From G965240365 sp965240365 (lineage in GTDB: Bacteria > Pseudomonadota > Gammaproteobacteria > Eutrophobiales > Eutrophobiaceae), in contig OZ251218.1 in NCBI GenBank assembly GCA_965240365.1, forward strand, positions 2,666,001 to 2,730,000: a DNA stretch of 64,000 nucleotides, written 5' to 3'. Below are positions 51,601 to 60,023 of this stretch, in pieces (the first letter of the stretch is position 1; every line of letters begins with the position of its first letter). A program made the translations under genes and the position numbers. The notes below the pieces were generated by a model. That model searched no databases and had not been told where the DNA came from. It was given only the letters and a program-made list of their open reading frames with translations.

Positions 51601-54600
51601 GGTCGTCCTGGGCGGCAAACCCAACAGCATCCTGGTGGTCGAAAACATCACCCACGACCTCAAGGGCCGCGACGAAAGCTACCGCGGCGTGCGCCTGCTC
51701 TCGGGCCGCATCGTGGACACCGGCCGCACCGAGACCGGCACGACCGGGCGCATAACGGGCAGCCTGACCGTCAACGGCGGCGGCAGCGGCCTGAGCGCCG
51801 GGCAATTTGACCTGCGCAGCGGCACGGTCAGCGCCAAACTCGCGGGCTCGGGCGACCTGGTCAAGAACGCGGCCGGCGCTGGCCTCGACAACCGCGTCAT
51901 CCTCTCGGGCAACAACGCCTACCGCGGCCAGACCATCATCAACAGCGGCATCCTGCGCATTCAGCATGCCAACGCGCTCGGCACGCCGGAACTGGCGATT
52001 TCCGGCGGCGACCTGCCCACGACCAACACCACCGTCAACCGCGGCGGCACGCTGCAACTCGCGGGCGGCATTATCGTCCCCACGACCGAAAGCCTGACGC
52101 TGAACGGCGGCCTGCTCCACGGCCTGAACGGCGCCAATACCTGGGCCGGGAATATCAATCTCACCCTGGCCAGCCGCATCCTGGCCCAATCGGCCCTGAG
52201 CGCGGCCGGCGCGGCGGCCCCGGACGGGACCACCCTGAACCTTGGCGGCGTTATTACTCTTAACACCCACACCCTGACCCTGGACGCCGCCGGTGCTGAA
52301 ACCACCGGCGACGGGGCGGCGATAACCCGCCGTGCGGCCTCCGCCATCACCGTCCAGCGCCCGACTGCGACCGCAAACGCCATTACCGGCTCCGGTGGTC
52401 TGACCAAACAAGGCACGGGCCTTGTCACCCTGGCAAGCCAAAACACCTACACCGGCGAGACCCGCATCAACGCCGGCGAACTGCGGCTCACCAACACCAG
52501 TGGCCGTGCCCTTCCGGGTGCGGTTCTGATCGGCAATGCCCGCCTTGCCGTCACCGAAAACAACACCATCGGCAGCCTGAACAGCGGCGTTGCCGCCACC
52601 TGCACCGGTTCGGTCTGCGGCGACATCCGCATTACCAAAGGCAAAAGCCTGACCATTGACCAGGCTTTGGGGGCGGATGGTTTTTACTATGGTTCGATCA
52701 GCGAGATCGGCGCCACGGGCCGCGCCAACCTTATCAAGACCGGCGCCGGCCGTCTCAAGCTCAACGCGGCCAGCACCTACACCGGCGCCACCACGATCAA
52801 CAACGGCGCCCTCGTTATCACCCACAGCGATGCGCTGGGTACCGGTACCGACGAAGACGGCCGGGTTACCGTGAACGCCGGTGGCACGCTGGAACTTGAA
52901 GGCCCGGCCACCGGCGCCGGTCTCAGTCTCGGCAAGCTCCTGACCCTGAACGGTCGGGGTTTCAATACCGGCACGGCGGCCGCGCCGGTCACCCGGGGCG
53001 CGCTGCTCAACGCCACGGGCGCCAACACCTGGTCCGGCGCGATTACGCTGGCGGGCGACACCACCATCAACAACCTCAGCAACACCGGCACGGGCAACAC
53101 CCTGACGCTCGGCGGCGGCATCAGCGGCGCGACCTTCACCCTGACCGTCGCCGGCCGCGGCAATACCCTGATTTCCGGCGTCATCGGCGCCACCACGGGC
53201 GGCCTGAGCAAGACCGGCACGGGCACGCTCACGCTCGGCGCGACCAACACCTACACGGGCCTTACCCGGGTGGAAGACGGCACGCTGAAACTCGGCGGGG
53301 ACAACGCCATCAACAGCGGCGGCAGTCTGGTGGTCGCGGGCGGGATCTTCGACCTCGCGGGCTATGACAACACCTTTAGCGGCGTGCAACTGCTCAGCGG
53401 CACGATGACCGACAGCGGCCGCACGGTGTCCGTAACCGTGAGCACGAGCACCTCCGTTACAGGCAAGCTCACGCTGAACAATGACGGCACGGCCGACAGC
53501 GGCCGCCGCTACTTCGATCTGCGGGAGGGCACGGTCAGCGCCGGTCTCGCGGGCACGGCGGGCCTGAGAAAGACGGGCGCGGGCAAGGTCACCCTGACCT
53601 CCGCGAACAGTTACACCGGCGCTACCTTCATCGACGCGGGCACGCTCTCTATCGGTGACAACCACGCCCTGGGTTTCGATGACAGCGACACCGCGTCCAC
53701 CACCGCCACCACCGTCGCCGCGGATGCGACCCTGGAACTGGACCCCGGGGCGGGCGAGACGCTCACCATCAACAACGAAGACCTGACCCTGAACGGGCAG
53801 GGCGTGCTTGACGGCGGTGTTCGCCAGGGCGCGCTGCGCAACCTCAGCGGGACCAACACCTGGAGCGGCGCGATCCGGCTGGCGAGCAACGCCACCATCC
53901 ACAACGCCAACACCACCGGCACGGCGCCCACGCTGATCCTGAGCGGCGCCCTGAGCCTGCAAAGCGCCGCGGCCACGCCCGTGGCCGCCAGCCTCACCCT
54001 CACGGGCGCGGGCAAGACCCGCATCACGGGCCGGATTACCGGCCTCGGCGGTCTGATTAAACAGGGCGCGGGTACGCTGGTGGTTAATAACAGCAGCAGC
54101 GCCAACCCGAACAACTACCAGGGCGGCACTGAAATCAGGGAAGGCGAACTCGAACTTCAAGGCGGCGAGGCCAGCCCGGATGACGGCGCGGCCGGGCGGG
54201 GCGTGACGCTGTCCAGAGGCGCGACACTGCGCGTGACTAACAGCGAGACCATCGGTTCGCTCAGAGATAATTCAGCCGACACCACGCCGGGCGGCAATGT
54301 CGTGCTGGGCGGGTTCCGAGCACTGACCGTCAACAACGGCAGCCGCAACGACACCACCTTTTCCGGCGAGATCAGTGACGCTCGCGGAGGCGGGGGCGTT
54401 GGCTCACTCATCAAGGACGGCGAGGGCGTCTTTACATTGGCAGGCCGAAACACCTACACGTTCCGGACCTTTGTCAGAGGCGGTACCCTGGCGCTCGGCA
54501 GAGATAACGCGATTGCCGGCAGCAATATTCTGCGCATTGAGAGCGGCGGCATCTTTGACCTCGGCGCCTTCAGCAATGCCTTCACAAGCGGCGTTCAACT

Positions 54601-57600
54601 GGCTTCCGGCGAGATCCGGGCCACGGGCGCGGACTCGAACCGCGATTCAAATCAGGGCAAGCTGTTTGTGAATAACCCCGGTGGTTCATTTTCCCTTCTT
54701 AGCGGCACGGTTGAGGCCAAGCTCGCGGGCACGGCGAAGATCAGTAAAACGACCACCGGCACGGTCAGACTGCGCGGCCTCAACAGCTACACGGGCATTA
54801 CCGAGATTTCTAAAGGTATCCTGGCGCTGGAAGGAAGCGATGCTGTGCTTCCCACTAACACCAGGCTGGAAGTGGGCACTGCAAGGGTTACCGACCTCGA
54901 TGCCACCGACGCCACCCTGGACCTCGGCACAACCAACGCCACCGTGGCCCATGTCCTGCTCCGTGGCGGCAACATCATCCGCGCCGCGGGCGCGACCGAC
55001 AATCAGGGCGTCCTGACGGTTAATCCGGTCGCCGCCGGCGACAAGATTGACCTCCGCCGCGGCACGATCAGCGCGATCCTCGCCGGGAACGCAAACCTTG
55101 AAAAGGATAGCGTGACGATAACCGAGCTTGTATTTGGAAGGTCGCCCGTAACAGCCACCAGACAAGGCGTGGTCACCCTCTCCGGCCCCAACCGCTACAC
55201 GGGCACGACCACCATCAACGCGGGCAACCTCATCCTCACGGGCGGCGCCGCCCTCCCCGACAACAGCGCGGTCGCGCTCGCCACTGCCGCCAGCGCCAAA
55301 CTCACCGTCCGCCAGAGCGAGACCATCGGTTCGCTCTCCGGCGGCAGCGCCACGGGCGGCGGCATCGACATCGCCAAAGGCCACACCCTGACTGTCAACC
55401 AGACCACTGATGGCGTTTACAACGGCGTTATCAGCGAGTTCAGCTCGGGCACGGAACGCGCCAGCTTCACCAAGACAGGCGCGGCCAAACTCACGCTGGG
55501 CGGCCTCAATCTTTATACCGGTCTGACCACGATTAACGCGGGTACGCTGGCCATCGCCAACAACGGCGCGCTCGGTAGCGGCGCGGGCAGCCTGGGCGCC
55601 GTGGTCAACACGGGCGGCGTGCTCGAACTCGCGGGCAGCGCGGCCGGCCTCAACGTGGAGGACGAAGAACTGGAATTGAACAGCGGCACGCTGCGCAATG
55701 CGGCCGGCGAAGGGGACGCGGATAACACCTGGGGCGGCGCAATAACACTGCGCGCCAACAGCACGATTGACGGCACGGGCGGCCTGACCCTGGCCGGCAC
55801 GATAGACGGCACAACCGCCGGGCAGCAGGACTTGACGCTCGCCGATTCGCTTACGGCCCGCTTCAATGGCGCGGTCGGCGGCGGTGTGGCGCTGCGTGAT
55901 TTTACGGTCGCAGGCGCGACCCAGGTCATCCTGAACGCCAACCTGACGGCCACGCGGCGCGTGACTTTCAGCAACATCACGGGCGCCGCGGCCGTCAACC
56001 AGACCGCCGGCGCGCTGCGCGCGCCGGAACTGCTGTTGCAAAACAACGCCGGCAGCGTCAACCTGGCCGACGCGGGCAACGACATCACGACGCTGGCGGC
56101 GGCGAACCCGGGCGCGCAACTCAACTACACCGACCGCAACGGCTTTACCATCGGCACGGTCGGCGAAGTGAGCGGCATCACCGCCAACAACACCGGGCTC
56201 AGCCTCGCGGCCGGCCTCGCCGAGGCGGGCGCCCTCAACATCGGCGCGGACATCCGCGCCGACAGCGGCGAAGTCCGCCTCACTAACCGGAACGGCGACA
56301 TCAACACCACGAGGGGCATCGTGGCCACCTCAAGCCGCCTGACAATCACCGCCAGCGGCGGCGTAGGCGTTAATGGCGCGTTCAGAACAGAATTCACCGG
56401 CACAGAAGCGGGCAGCCTGAGCATAACCACCCGGGGCGCCGCCGCGGCCGGCAACATCAATCTGGTAGATCCTCGTCTGAATACGCGCGTGCTGGCATTC
56501 CAAACGGATCCCGGAAGCGTGCAAACCGTACGCCTCAGCACTCGTCATTCCGGCGAAAGCCGGAATCCAGGAACAACAACCTCCGGCGAAAGCCGGACTC
56601 CGATCCTAAGCGGGACCCCAATCGTAGTAAACAACACAACCGCCGGCGCGACCAACCTCGACGCCAACGACACCCTCATATTCGACGGCCCAACCACCAT
56701 CAACAGCGACATCAACACCAACAACCCGGCCTTCACCTTCAACGGCCCGGTCACCACCAACGCCAACCGCCGCATCAACACCGGCCGGGGCGCATTAACC
56801 TTCCGCTCCACCATAAACGCCGGCGCGAACACCCTCGCGCTGACCTCCAACCGCCTGACCCTGTTCGACGACATCACCGCGTCCGCGCTCGACATGAGCG
56901 GCGCAACCGAACTCGTCATCTCGGGCAACAGCCCGACCCTGAACGTCAATCCGGTCAACATCCGTTTCCCGAACACCATGACCGGCCGGGGCGCGCTGAC
57001 CATTCCGGGCATGAGCGGCCAAAGCCTCGACGTGGGCGCGGCGCCGGGTACGGGCCTGCGGCTGCCGGCCAACATGCGCGGCTACCGCGGGCACATGATC
57101 ATCGGCGGCGACATCACGCCCGAGGGCATGGCGCCGTTCTACTCCGGGTCCGTGAGCAACATCAGGATCAACGTGCCGAGCCTGACCATAAGTCGGCCCA
57201 TAGAGACCGGCGGCCCCCTGACCCTGCTCGCCGGCGACATTAATCTGAACGCCAACATCCGCACGGGCGGCGAGCTTGGCATATTGGCCGTGGGGCCGAG
57301 CGTGCCGGGGCTGTCTGGTTCCCGGGGCGTGATTGACGCCTCGGCCGGGCGTGTCAGTCTGAGCGTGCCGCCGGGCAGTGTTGACCCGGCCCGGCCCTCG
57401 GCGGCGCTGGTGGCCGCGCGCGGCTTCATCGACCCGTCCAACATCACCCTGGCGCTGGCCCGGCGCGAACTCGATGTGGCCAGCGGCCAGGGCGCGATCG
57501 GCTTCAACCTCGCCAGCCGCTTCACCGACAACGCCACCAATCCGGCCTTCCGCGCCTTCATCGCGCGGCTGGGTCTCGCGCTCGGCGCCCGCGCCTCGCT

Positions 57601-58369
57601 CGGTCTGCAATTTGCGCAGACCTTCTCCTTCAACCCGGCGGCGGGTCTGGTGGCCATTGAGACCCTTGCGTTTGTGGACCTGAGCCTGTTCGGGGAAGAA
57701 CTGACCCTGTTCGGCACGATTGGCGCCGGCATCGCGCTGGCGCTGTCGCAATGCGAAGAACAAGACGGCTGCGCGCCGAACGTGACCCTTGAAGAACTCG
57801 ACACCCTGGTCGAACAAATAGAGGCCCGCGTTGCCGAACTCGAACGCCGCCGGGCGGAAGCGGGGGACAGTTCCGACCAAACTTCCATCGACCAGCAACT
57901 GGCCGAATACCGGGAGGAGCTGCAAAACTTCGAGGACTACCGTGAAGAGTTGAAAAAATACATCCTTGCGGAAGAAGAAGACTTCGGTGATGGGCTTGGC
58001 GCCCTGCCGGGCGCGGCCGGGGACAGCGATGAAGTGGCCAGACTGACCCGTGTACTACAAAGCGTGCTGGCCCGCGTCCGTTGGCTGGAAGGGCTTAAAA
58101 CCAACCCGACCGAAAGACAACGCCTCGGCCGCGCCACGGGCGCGGAACTCACCCTGGAACGCCTGGAAGCCATCATAGAAGCCGCCCGCGCCCAGGCCGG
58201 CTTCATAGAAAACCGCATCCGCCTGCTGCTGGAAGGCGCCGAAGCCATGTTGCCGATGAAACCGGACTTCAAGGCCGAGGCGGGGGATTATGAGGGCATT
58301 GATGTCGTGCAATACGGCGACCCCTCATTCGGCATCGGGGCCTTGACGGTGGCAAGAGGTTTATATTGA
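42575..58369 (+). CDS. giant two-partner-secretion adhesin, 3' part
   Basis: About 5264 residues of the same gene, resuming at ARTFLVGGETIPSTG in a shifted frame. It is almost wholly autotransporter-associated beta repeats (GLSKTGAGTLTLSGANTYAG and variants). A less repetitive region from about 55.8 kb and a C-terminal domain from about 57.3 kb follow, ending in coiled coil (LVEQIEARVAELERRRAEAG) and GIDVVQYGDPSFGIGALTVA. No beta-barrel translocator is present, in keeping with two-partner secretion. The frame is open far upstream (from 42146), but that part is out of register and meaningless. With a net +2 or -1 correction near 42570 the whole protein would be about 7,490 residues. Confidence 0.85.
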   Translation, partial: TRLARTFLVGGETIPSTGLLGRLTLSGVIRSGSSNYGLSKLGQNNLVLSGANTYRGDTVVARGTLTASHNSALGVTAGGTIVYNNANLSLQGNIAIGNEALTLAGGSLNSGTGNNSWAGDIVLDVTRARTSAGTVTLGTASATSAINALRGNFRVTGNIRLSDPASAGAAARAHTLQVSTAPAFGRTPASAVTLGGNISGADGGLTKAGAGDLRLTGTNTYTGPTTINGGSITLTGNNDIPTASRLIINNGGTLAMGDYNQTLRGLRLNDGNITANARLAAAGAAERGVLTVTPRAGTETATEGLGEFDVRKGRIEAILRGTNINLVKRSDGTTTGADIGGAVRLSFTGAHPLTGDLTIEAGRLIIDGVTAGGGALTVRGGDYDLRGRVRTWASVTLVSGSISDSGREVADGSGGTRLEYGALTVSGAGTFNLQSGAVSAKLSGAGALAKNAATGDNPNTVTLGNANNDYSGQTTVNNGTLAITGAGALGAGAITVNSGGVLALSSDPAGAGFTLSRALSLAGGALGNVRGNNSYNGNLSFTAAGGIQSAAGRLTVSSALRLQTAAGAAWNLTVKGAGDVVLSGLISGAGGLIKGESGAAGAGDTGRLTLSGANTYAGATAVNHGVLRIQNAGALGAATSAATDDTTVAGGGTLELDPATGNLALDANEGLSLAGQGALGDPTNPASARLGALRSVRGANTVRANITLTGDAAIYSAAGAANSLTLPGVISHAAGAAFGFSKTGAGRLTLSAANTYTGATIVNSGTLAIRHNSALGTTAGGTTVNRPATLELDGDGLNVGEALTLSGGRLANPSGNNTWSGAIRIINVPGVAPGLVVGSGLVSRTAGDTLTLTGNINTGAGTGLGERMLLGMGGAGNITINTGVISGTGNIYKDDPGVLELGGNNTFTGRLEVDGGTLRVTHNNALGTNAGYTYLRNNATLELQAASATGSLTIGDTLWLGANITLRNLRGTNTLSGRIRYISAGMTLTIDNQQAPAAGVTTPTLSLSGNFSRLVSDATLNLSVRGAGNTRLSGSLNLQGGNLIKQGAGRLTLAGNGAGVGAVRLTAGILRLEGGNALNDNAAVNLNTALTGNTARLEIAGAVDETIGALSGRGTVVIGAGRRLTINSGADDDTTYNGVISGATAAGLSKTGAGTLTLSGGNTYAGTTLVNGGTLAVTASGALGAGAVTVNSGGVLALSSDPGGTGLDLSRALTLNGGALGNVRGNNTYSGALTLTADSIIRSTSGTLTVSGDLKLQTDAEAPETTPTPHDLSVAGAGDVLLSGVISGAGDLIKGNAAADSGRLTLSGVNTYTGATIVNHGTLAIRHNSALGTTAGGTTVNRRATLELDGNGLSVGDALTLNSGTLDNPSGNNTWSGAISVSTPAVGGVVVFATLSSGTAGDTLTITGNINTGAATATNLLRASGAGNVTINTGVISGTGDIFKYDAGVLELGGNNTAYTGDLNIYGGTLRVTHNNALGTTTAGVRFRNTTTLELRAASATGSLTISDSLLLWFGANATLRNARGINTLSGQINVGARATLTIDNQQTPATGVTTPTLTLSGPISSSRFLGGGRPFNFTVLGAGNTRLSGALNQRGGELIKQGAGRLTLAGAGAGVGAVRLTAGTLRLEGGNALNDNAAVNLNTALTGNTARLEIAGAADETIGALSGRGTVAIGAGRRLTINSGADDDTTYNGVISGATAAGLAKTGAGTLTLSGANTYAGTTLVNGGTLAITASGALGAGAVTVNSGGVLALSSDPGGTGLDLSRPLTLAGGALGNVRGDNTYSGALTFSADSIIQSTSGTLTVSGPQSLQTAATSPATTPAGRNLTVKGAGNVVLSGLISGAGGLIKGNATADSGLLTLSAANTYAGTTLVNGGTLRINDPDALGDTSSGTTINRGGILESVLTNPSRTILINAGEALTLNGGILRLRREYRDSSARTFSNSITLGADSVIEHIYVGPTGTASSTCAAGAVCDRTTTLSGNLSLQSASGTTTTGHTLTIRTRKTGRLVGNFISRVVLSGNISGAGGLSKEGEGDLRLSGTTRNYTGPTTISGGSLTLTRNNAISTASRLIINNGATLAMGDYNQTLRGLRLNDGNITANARLAVTGPPALTERGVLTVTPLGEGETAVDGLGEFDVRKGAIAAILRGTNINLIKRSDGTTTGGDIGGTVRLSFTGAHPLTGGDVTIEAGRLIIDGTLSGGVLTVRGTYDLRGVNRNWTGVRLVSGSIIDSGREVTAADGTRSTAYGALTVSGQFNLESGLVSARLSGAGALNKNAATGTHPNTVTLSNAGNDYTGLTTVNNGTLAITRAGALGAGAITVNSGGALALNPATGSNLSLSRGLTLAGGALANLSGNNAWSGNLSLTAGSRIRAVAGTALTLSGVISHATTSSFGLSKEGAGRLILTGVNTYTGATAIDAGELELDNSAGNALHDSSAVTLANVAGARLTVTNGETIASLAGGGEVAIASAQRLTINQATNTTYSGVISGAGGTNGGLSKTGAGALTLSGANTYAGTTNINAGKLIIAHSDAADATTPGNSSALGAAGAGNGTIIGSNGVLELQGDITRNAAGEITDYKSEITLAEDLTLNGGTLRNLHGTYTLTGGVTLGADSVIDSARDNTARTFRLPEIDMPLPSVGLPGSLTLSGVISSGSGNYGLSKIGLGDLTLSGANTYRGRTIVAQGRLTVGGNSALGATTGANSGAIVYNNASLVLQGGAGANITIGAEALTLAGGRLESISGNNRWNGAISLDVTRVRNADGSVTTGAAGATSAINALLGNLRLAGAISLSSGAGAAARAHTLEISSLTAAAAVTISGNISGAGGNLIKLGLGRLTLNGTSSYTGVTDIRQGTLAIGRSNAINAGSRLIVGQLRSGSGASATDPVEGVFAMGAFNQTFSGVRLNAGSITASPVAPTTAGAASTGRGVLTVTPARGATGGADGVGEFDVRAGEIQAILNGPANLIKRTDGTTLATQTASGNAEDIGGVVRLSYTGDHLFEGATRILAGRLVVLGGKPNSILVVENITHDLKGRDESYRGVRLLSGRIVDTGRTETGTTGRITGSLTVNGGGSGLSAGQFDLRSGTVSAKLAGSGDLVKNAAGAGLDNRVILSGNNAYRGQTIINSGILRIQHANALGTPELAISGGDLPTTNTTVNRGGTLQLAGGIIVPTTESLTLNGGLLHGLNGANTWAGNINLTLASRILAQSALSAAGAAAPDGTTLNLGGVITLNTHTLTLDAAGAETTGDGAAITRRAASAITVQRPTATANAITGSGGLTKQGTGLVTLASQNTYTGETRINAGELRLTNTSGRALPGAVLIGNARLAVTENNTIGSLNSGVAATCTGSVCGDIRITKGKSLTIDQALGADGFYYGSISEIGATGRANLIKTGAGRLKLNAASTYTGATTINNGALVITHSDALGTGTDEDGRVTVNAGGTLELEGPATGAGLSLGKLLTLNGRGFNTGTAAAPVTRGALLNATGANTWSGAITLAGDTTINNLSNTGTGNTLTLGGGISGATFTLTVAGRGNTLISGVIGATTGGLSKTGTGTLTLGATNTYTGLTRVEDGTLKLGGDNAINSGGSLVVAGGIFDLAGYDNTFSGVQLLSGTMTDSGRTVSVTVSTSTSVTGKLTLNNDGTADSGRRYFDLREGTVSAGLAGTAGLRKTGAGKVTLTSANSYTGATFIDAGTLSIGDNHALGFDDSDTASTTATTVAADATLELDPGAGETLTINNEDLTLNGQGVLDGGVRQGALRNLSGTNTWSGAIRLASNATIHNANTTGTAPTLILSGALSLQSAAATPVAASLTLTGAGKTRITGRITGLGGLIKQGAGTLVVNNSSSANPNNYQGGTEIREGELELQGGEASPDDGAAGRGVTLSRGATLRVTNSETIGSLRDNSADTTPGGNVVLGGFRALTVNNGSRNDTTFSGEISDARGGGGVGSLIKDGEGVFTLAGRNTYTFRTFVRGGTLALGRDNAIAGSNILRIESGGIFDLGAFSNAFTSGVQLASGEIRATGADSNRDSNQGKLFVNNPGGSFSLLSGTVEAKLAGTAKISKTTTGTVRLRGLNSYTGITEISKGILALEGSDAVLPTNTRLEVGTARVTDLDATDATLDLGTTNATVAHVLLRGGNIIRAAGATDNQGVLTVNPVAAGDKIDLRRGTISAILAGNANLEKDSVTITELVFGRSPVTATRQGVVTLSGPNRYTGTTTINAGNLILTGGAALPDNSAVALATAASAKLTVRQSETIGSLSGGSATGGGIDIAKGHTLTVNQTTDGVYNGVISEFSSGTERASFTKTGAAKLTLGGLNLYTGLTTINAGTLAIANNGALGSGAGSLGAVVNTGGVLELAGSAAGLNVEDEELELNSGTLRNAAGEGDADNTWGGAITLRANSTIDGTGGLTLAGTIDGTTAGQQDLTLADSLTARFNGAVGGGVALRDFTVAGATQVILNANLTATRRVTFSNITGAAAVNQTAGALRAPELLLQNNAGSVNLADAGNDITTLAAANPGAQLNYTDRNGFTIGTVGEVSGITANNTGLSLAAGLAEAGALNIGADIRADSGEVRLTNRNGDINTTRGIVATSSRLTITASGGVGVNGAFRTEFTGTEAGSLSITTRGAAAAGNINLVDPRLNTRVLAFQTDPGSVQTVRLSTRHSGESRNPGTTTSGESRTPILSGTPIVVNNTTAGATNLDANDTLIFDGPTTINSDINTNNPAFTFNGPVTTNANRRINTGRGALTFRSTINAGANTLALTSNRLTLFDDITASALDMSGATELVISGNSPTLNVNPVNIRFPNTMTGRGALTIPGMSGQSLDVGAAPGTGLRLPANMRGYRGHMIIGGDITPEGMAPFYSGSVSNIRINVPSLTISRPIETGGPLTLLAGDINLNANIRTGGELGILAVGPSVPGLSGSRGVIDASAGRVSLSVPPGSVDPARPSAALVAARGFIDPSNITLALARRELDVASGQGAIGFNLASRFTDNATNPAFRAFIARLGLALGARASLGLQFAQTFSFNPAAGLVAIETLAFVDLSLFGEELTLFGTIGAGIALALSQCEEQDGCAPNVTLEELDTLVEQIEARVAELERRRAEAGDSSDQTSIDQQLAEYREELQNFEDYREELKKYILAEEEDFGDGLGALPGAAGDSDEVARLTRVLQSVLARVRWLEGLKTNPTERQRLGRATGAELTLERLEAIIEAARAQAGFIENRIRLLLEGAEAMLPMKPDFKAEAGDYEGIDVVQYGDPSFGIGALTVARGLY
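44829..48164 (+). repeat. tandem duplication of a 1.67-kb block inside the adhesin
   Basis: 44829-46496 and 46497-48164 share the same order of motifs: NTYTGATIVN, ALGTTAGGTTVNR, NINTG, ALNDNAAVNLNTALTGNTAR, DETIGALSGRGTV and SSDPGGTGLDLSR. Long stretches are nearly identical in DNA. Other long-range duplications pair 43.2-44.1 with 48.6-49.6 kb, 42.4-43.1 with 50.3-51.0 kb, and 39.9-40.9 with 53.2-54.2 kb. Confidence 0.8.
56544..56600. repeat. palindromic repeat translated in frame, second site in adhesin
   Basis: GTCATTCCGGCGAAAGCCGG then AATCCAGG, followed by a partial second unit (TCCGGCGAAAGCCGGA). Encodes RHSGESRNPGTTTSGESRTP within a stretch lacking the usual beta repeats. Confidence 0.8.
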
Positions 58370-58811
58370 TGGGGGAGGGGAATCACATTCCGGCCTGCTA
58401 GTGGCAGGCAAGCCGGGATACCCCTCCACCATCATCCCAACATAGCCTTGTGGCCGTCATTTATGGCTAGGAAGTCCTGTATGCGGCGACCTGCCTGCCG
58501 CAGGCAGGGAGGGCACGCCTACAGGGACGTAGGTGGTAGAGCGGCGTCTGGAACAAGCCGCCGAGGTGGTAGAGCGGCGCCTGCCTGCTGCAGGTAGGCG
58601 AAGGCCCCGCCGTCATTCCAGCGAAAGCTCGCCTGCATGGATGCAGGTGGTAGAGCGGCGTCAGGAACAGGCCGCCGAGGAATCCAGTGGTTTGAACTAT
58701 CCATTCCCGCGTGAGCGGGAATGACCCCACAACCAAAAAAACACAAAACTTGCGCCAGCAAGCCATTCCCGGTAAATTCCACGGAACAAACCAATCCCCG
58801 AGGAAAACCTG
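58370..58811. other. mosaic of dispersed repeats downstream of the adhesin
   Basis: No gene. It contains the CATTTATGGCTAGGAAGTCC-type element (58456-58508), three copies of GGTGGTAGAGCGGCG (58531, 58566, 58647), a split palindromic repeat (58612 onward) and a reversed two-hairpin cassette (58679-58724). The leader of the next coiled-coil gene begins at about 58745. Confidence 0.7.
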
Positions 58812-59294
58812 ATGGCCACGATGATCACAGAAGTGTACGAAGCCTTCCGCAAGGTCGGCATCCCCGACCCCGAGGCAAAACAGGCGGCCGAGGCCCTGTC
58901 GGCGGAAAATGTGAGCACAAAAGCCGATATAAACGGGGCAGAAGAAAGGTTAAGGCGCTATATTGACAAGAGCAAAGAAGAACTGAACGGCCGGATTACC
59001 GACCTTGATGACAAGCTGAGCGATAGAATTACCGCGCTTGATGAGAAGCTCAGTGAAAAAATCAGTCAGGAGGTTGCCGCGCTTGATGAAAAGTTCAGCC
59101 GCCGGATTACCGACCTTGATGACAAGTTGAGCGATAGAATTACCGCGCTTGATGACAAGCTCAGCCGTGAGATTACCGGAGTCAAAGTCAGTATAGCCAA
59201 ACTGGATCGGCAAATGGCCGTGATGAAATGGATGATGGCGACCACCATAGCGGGCATTCTCTCCCTTGTGATCAAGAGTTTTTTCCCGATTTAA
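58812..59294 (+). CDS. coiled-coil membrane protein, DUF1640/CCDC90-like, copy 3
   Basis: 160 residues. Head MATMITEVYEAFRKVGIPDP, then AEALSAENVSTKADIN, a coiled coil built on ITDLDDKLSDRITALDEKL units with an extra repeat block compared with copies 4-6, and a C-terminal membrane helix (ATTIAGILSLVIKSFFPI). Leader CTTGCGCCAGCAAGCCATTC and ribosome site GAGGAAAA are shared with copies 4-6. Confidence 0.8.
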   Translation: MATMITEVYEAFRKVGIPDPEAKQAAEALSAENVSTKADINGAEERLRRYIDKSKEELNGRITDLDDKLSDRITALDEKLSEKISQEVAALDEKFSRRITDLDDKLSDRITALDDKLSREITGVKVSIAKLDRQMAVMKWMMATTIAGILSLVIKSFFPI

Positions 59295-59426
59295 AAACCT
59301 TGTTTCCCGTTCCGACCTGCCTGCCGCAGGCAGGGCCAAGCGGGAATGCCAGCACAACACAAAACTTGCGCCAGCAAGCCATTCCCGGTAAATTCCACGG
59401 AACAAACCAATCCCCGAGGAAAACGC

Positions 59427-59852
59427 ATGGCCACGATGATCACAGAAGTGTACGAAGCCTTCCGCAAGGTCGGCATCCCCAACCCCGAGGCAAAGCAGGC
59501 GGCCGAGGCCCTGTCGGCGGAAAATGTGAGCACAAAAGCCGATATAAACGCGGCAGAAGAAAGGTTAAGGCGTTATATTGACAAGAGCAAAGAAGAACTG
59601 AACGGCCGGATTACCGACCTTGATGACAAGTTGAGCGATAGAATTACCGCGCTTGATGAGAAGCTCAGTGAAAAAATCAGCCGTGAAATTGCCGAAGTGA
59701 GAGGGGAACTATCCGGAGTCAAAGTCAGTATAGCCAAACTGGATCGGCAAATGGCCGTGATGAAATGGATGATGGCGACCACCATAGCAGGCATTCTTTC
59801 CCTGCTGGTGGGTGTCGCTTCCATTGGGGTCAAGATTTTTTTCTCGGTTTAA
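59427..59852 (+). CDS. coiled-coil membrane protein, copy 4
   Basis: 141 residues from ATG 59427 (upstream codons belong to the conserved leader). Nearly identical to copy 3 through the head, with one fewer coiled-coil block and a local variant (EIAEVRGELSGVK). The tail is altered to LSLLVGVASIGVKIFFSV, so the membrane helix is longer and similar to copy 1. Confidence 0.8.
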   Translation: MATMITEVYEAFRKVGIPNPEAKQAAEALSAENVSTKADINAAEERLRRYIDKSKEELNGRITDLDDKLSDRITALDEKLSEKISREIAEVRGELSGVKVSIAKLDRQMAVMKWMMATTIAGILSLLVGVASIGVKIFFSV

Positions 59853-60023
59853 AAACCTTATTTCCCGCCCCCCGCCGTCATTTATGGCCAGGAAGTCCTG
59901 TATGCGGCGACCTGCCTGCCGCAGGCGGGGCCAAGCGGGAATGCCAGCACAACACAAAACTTGCGCCAGCAAGCCATTCCCGGTAAATTCCACGGAACAA
60001 ACCAATCCTCCAAGGAAAAACGC

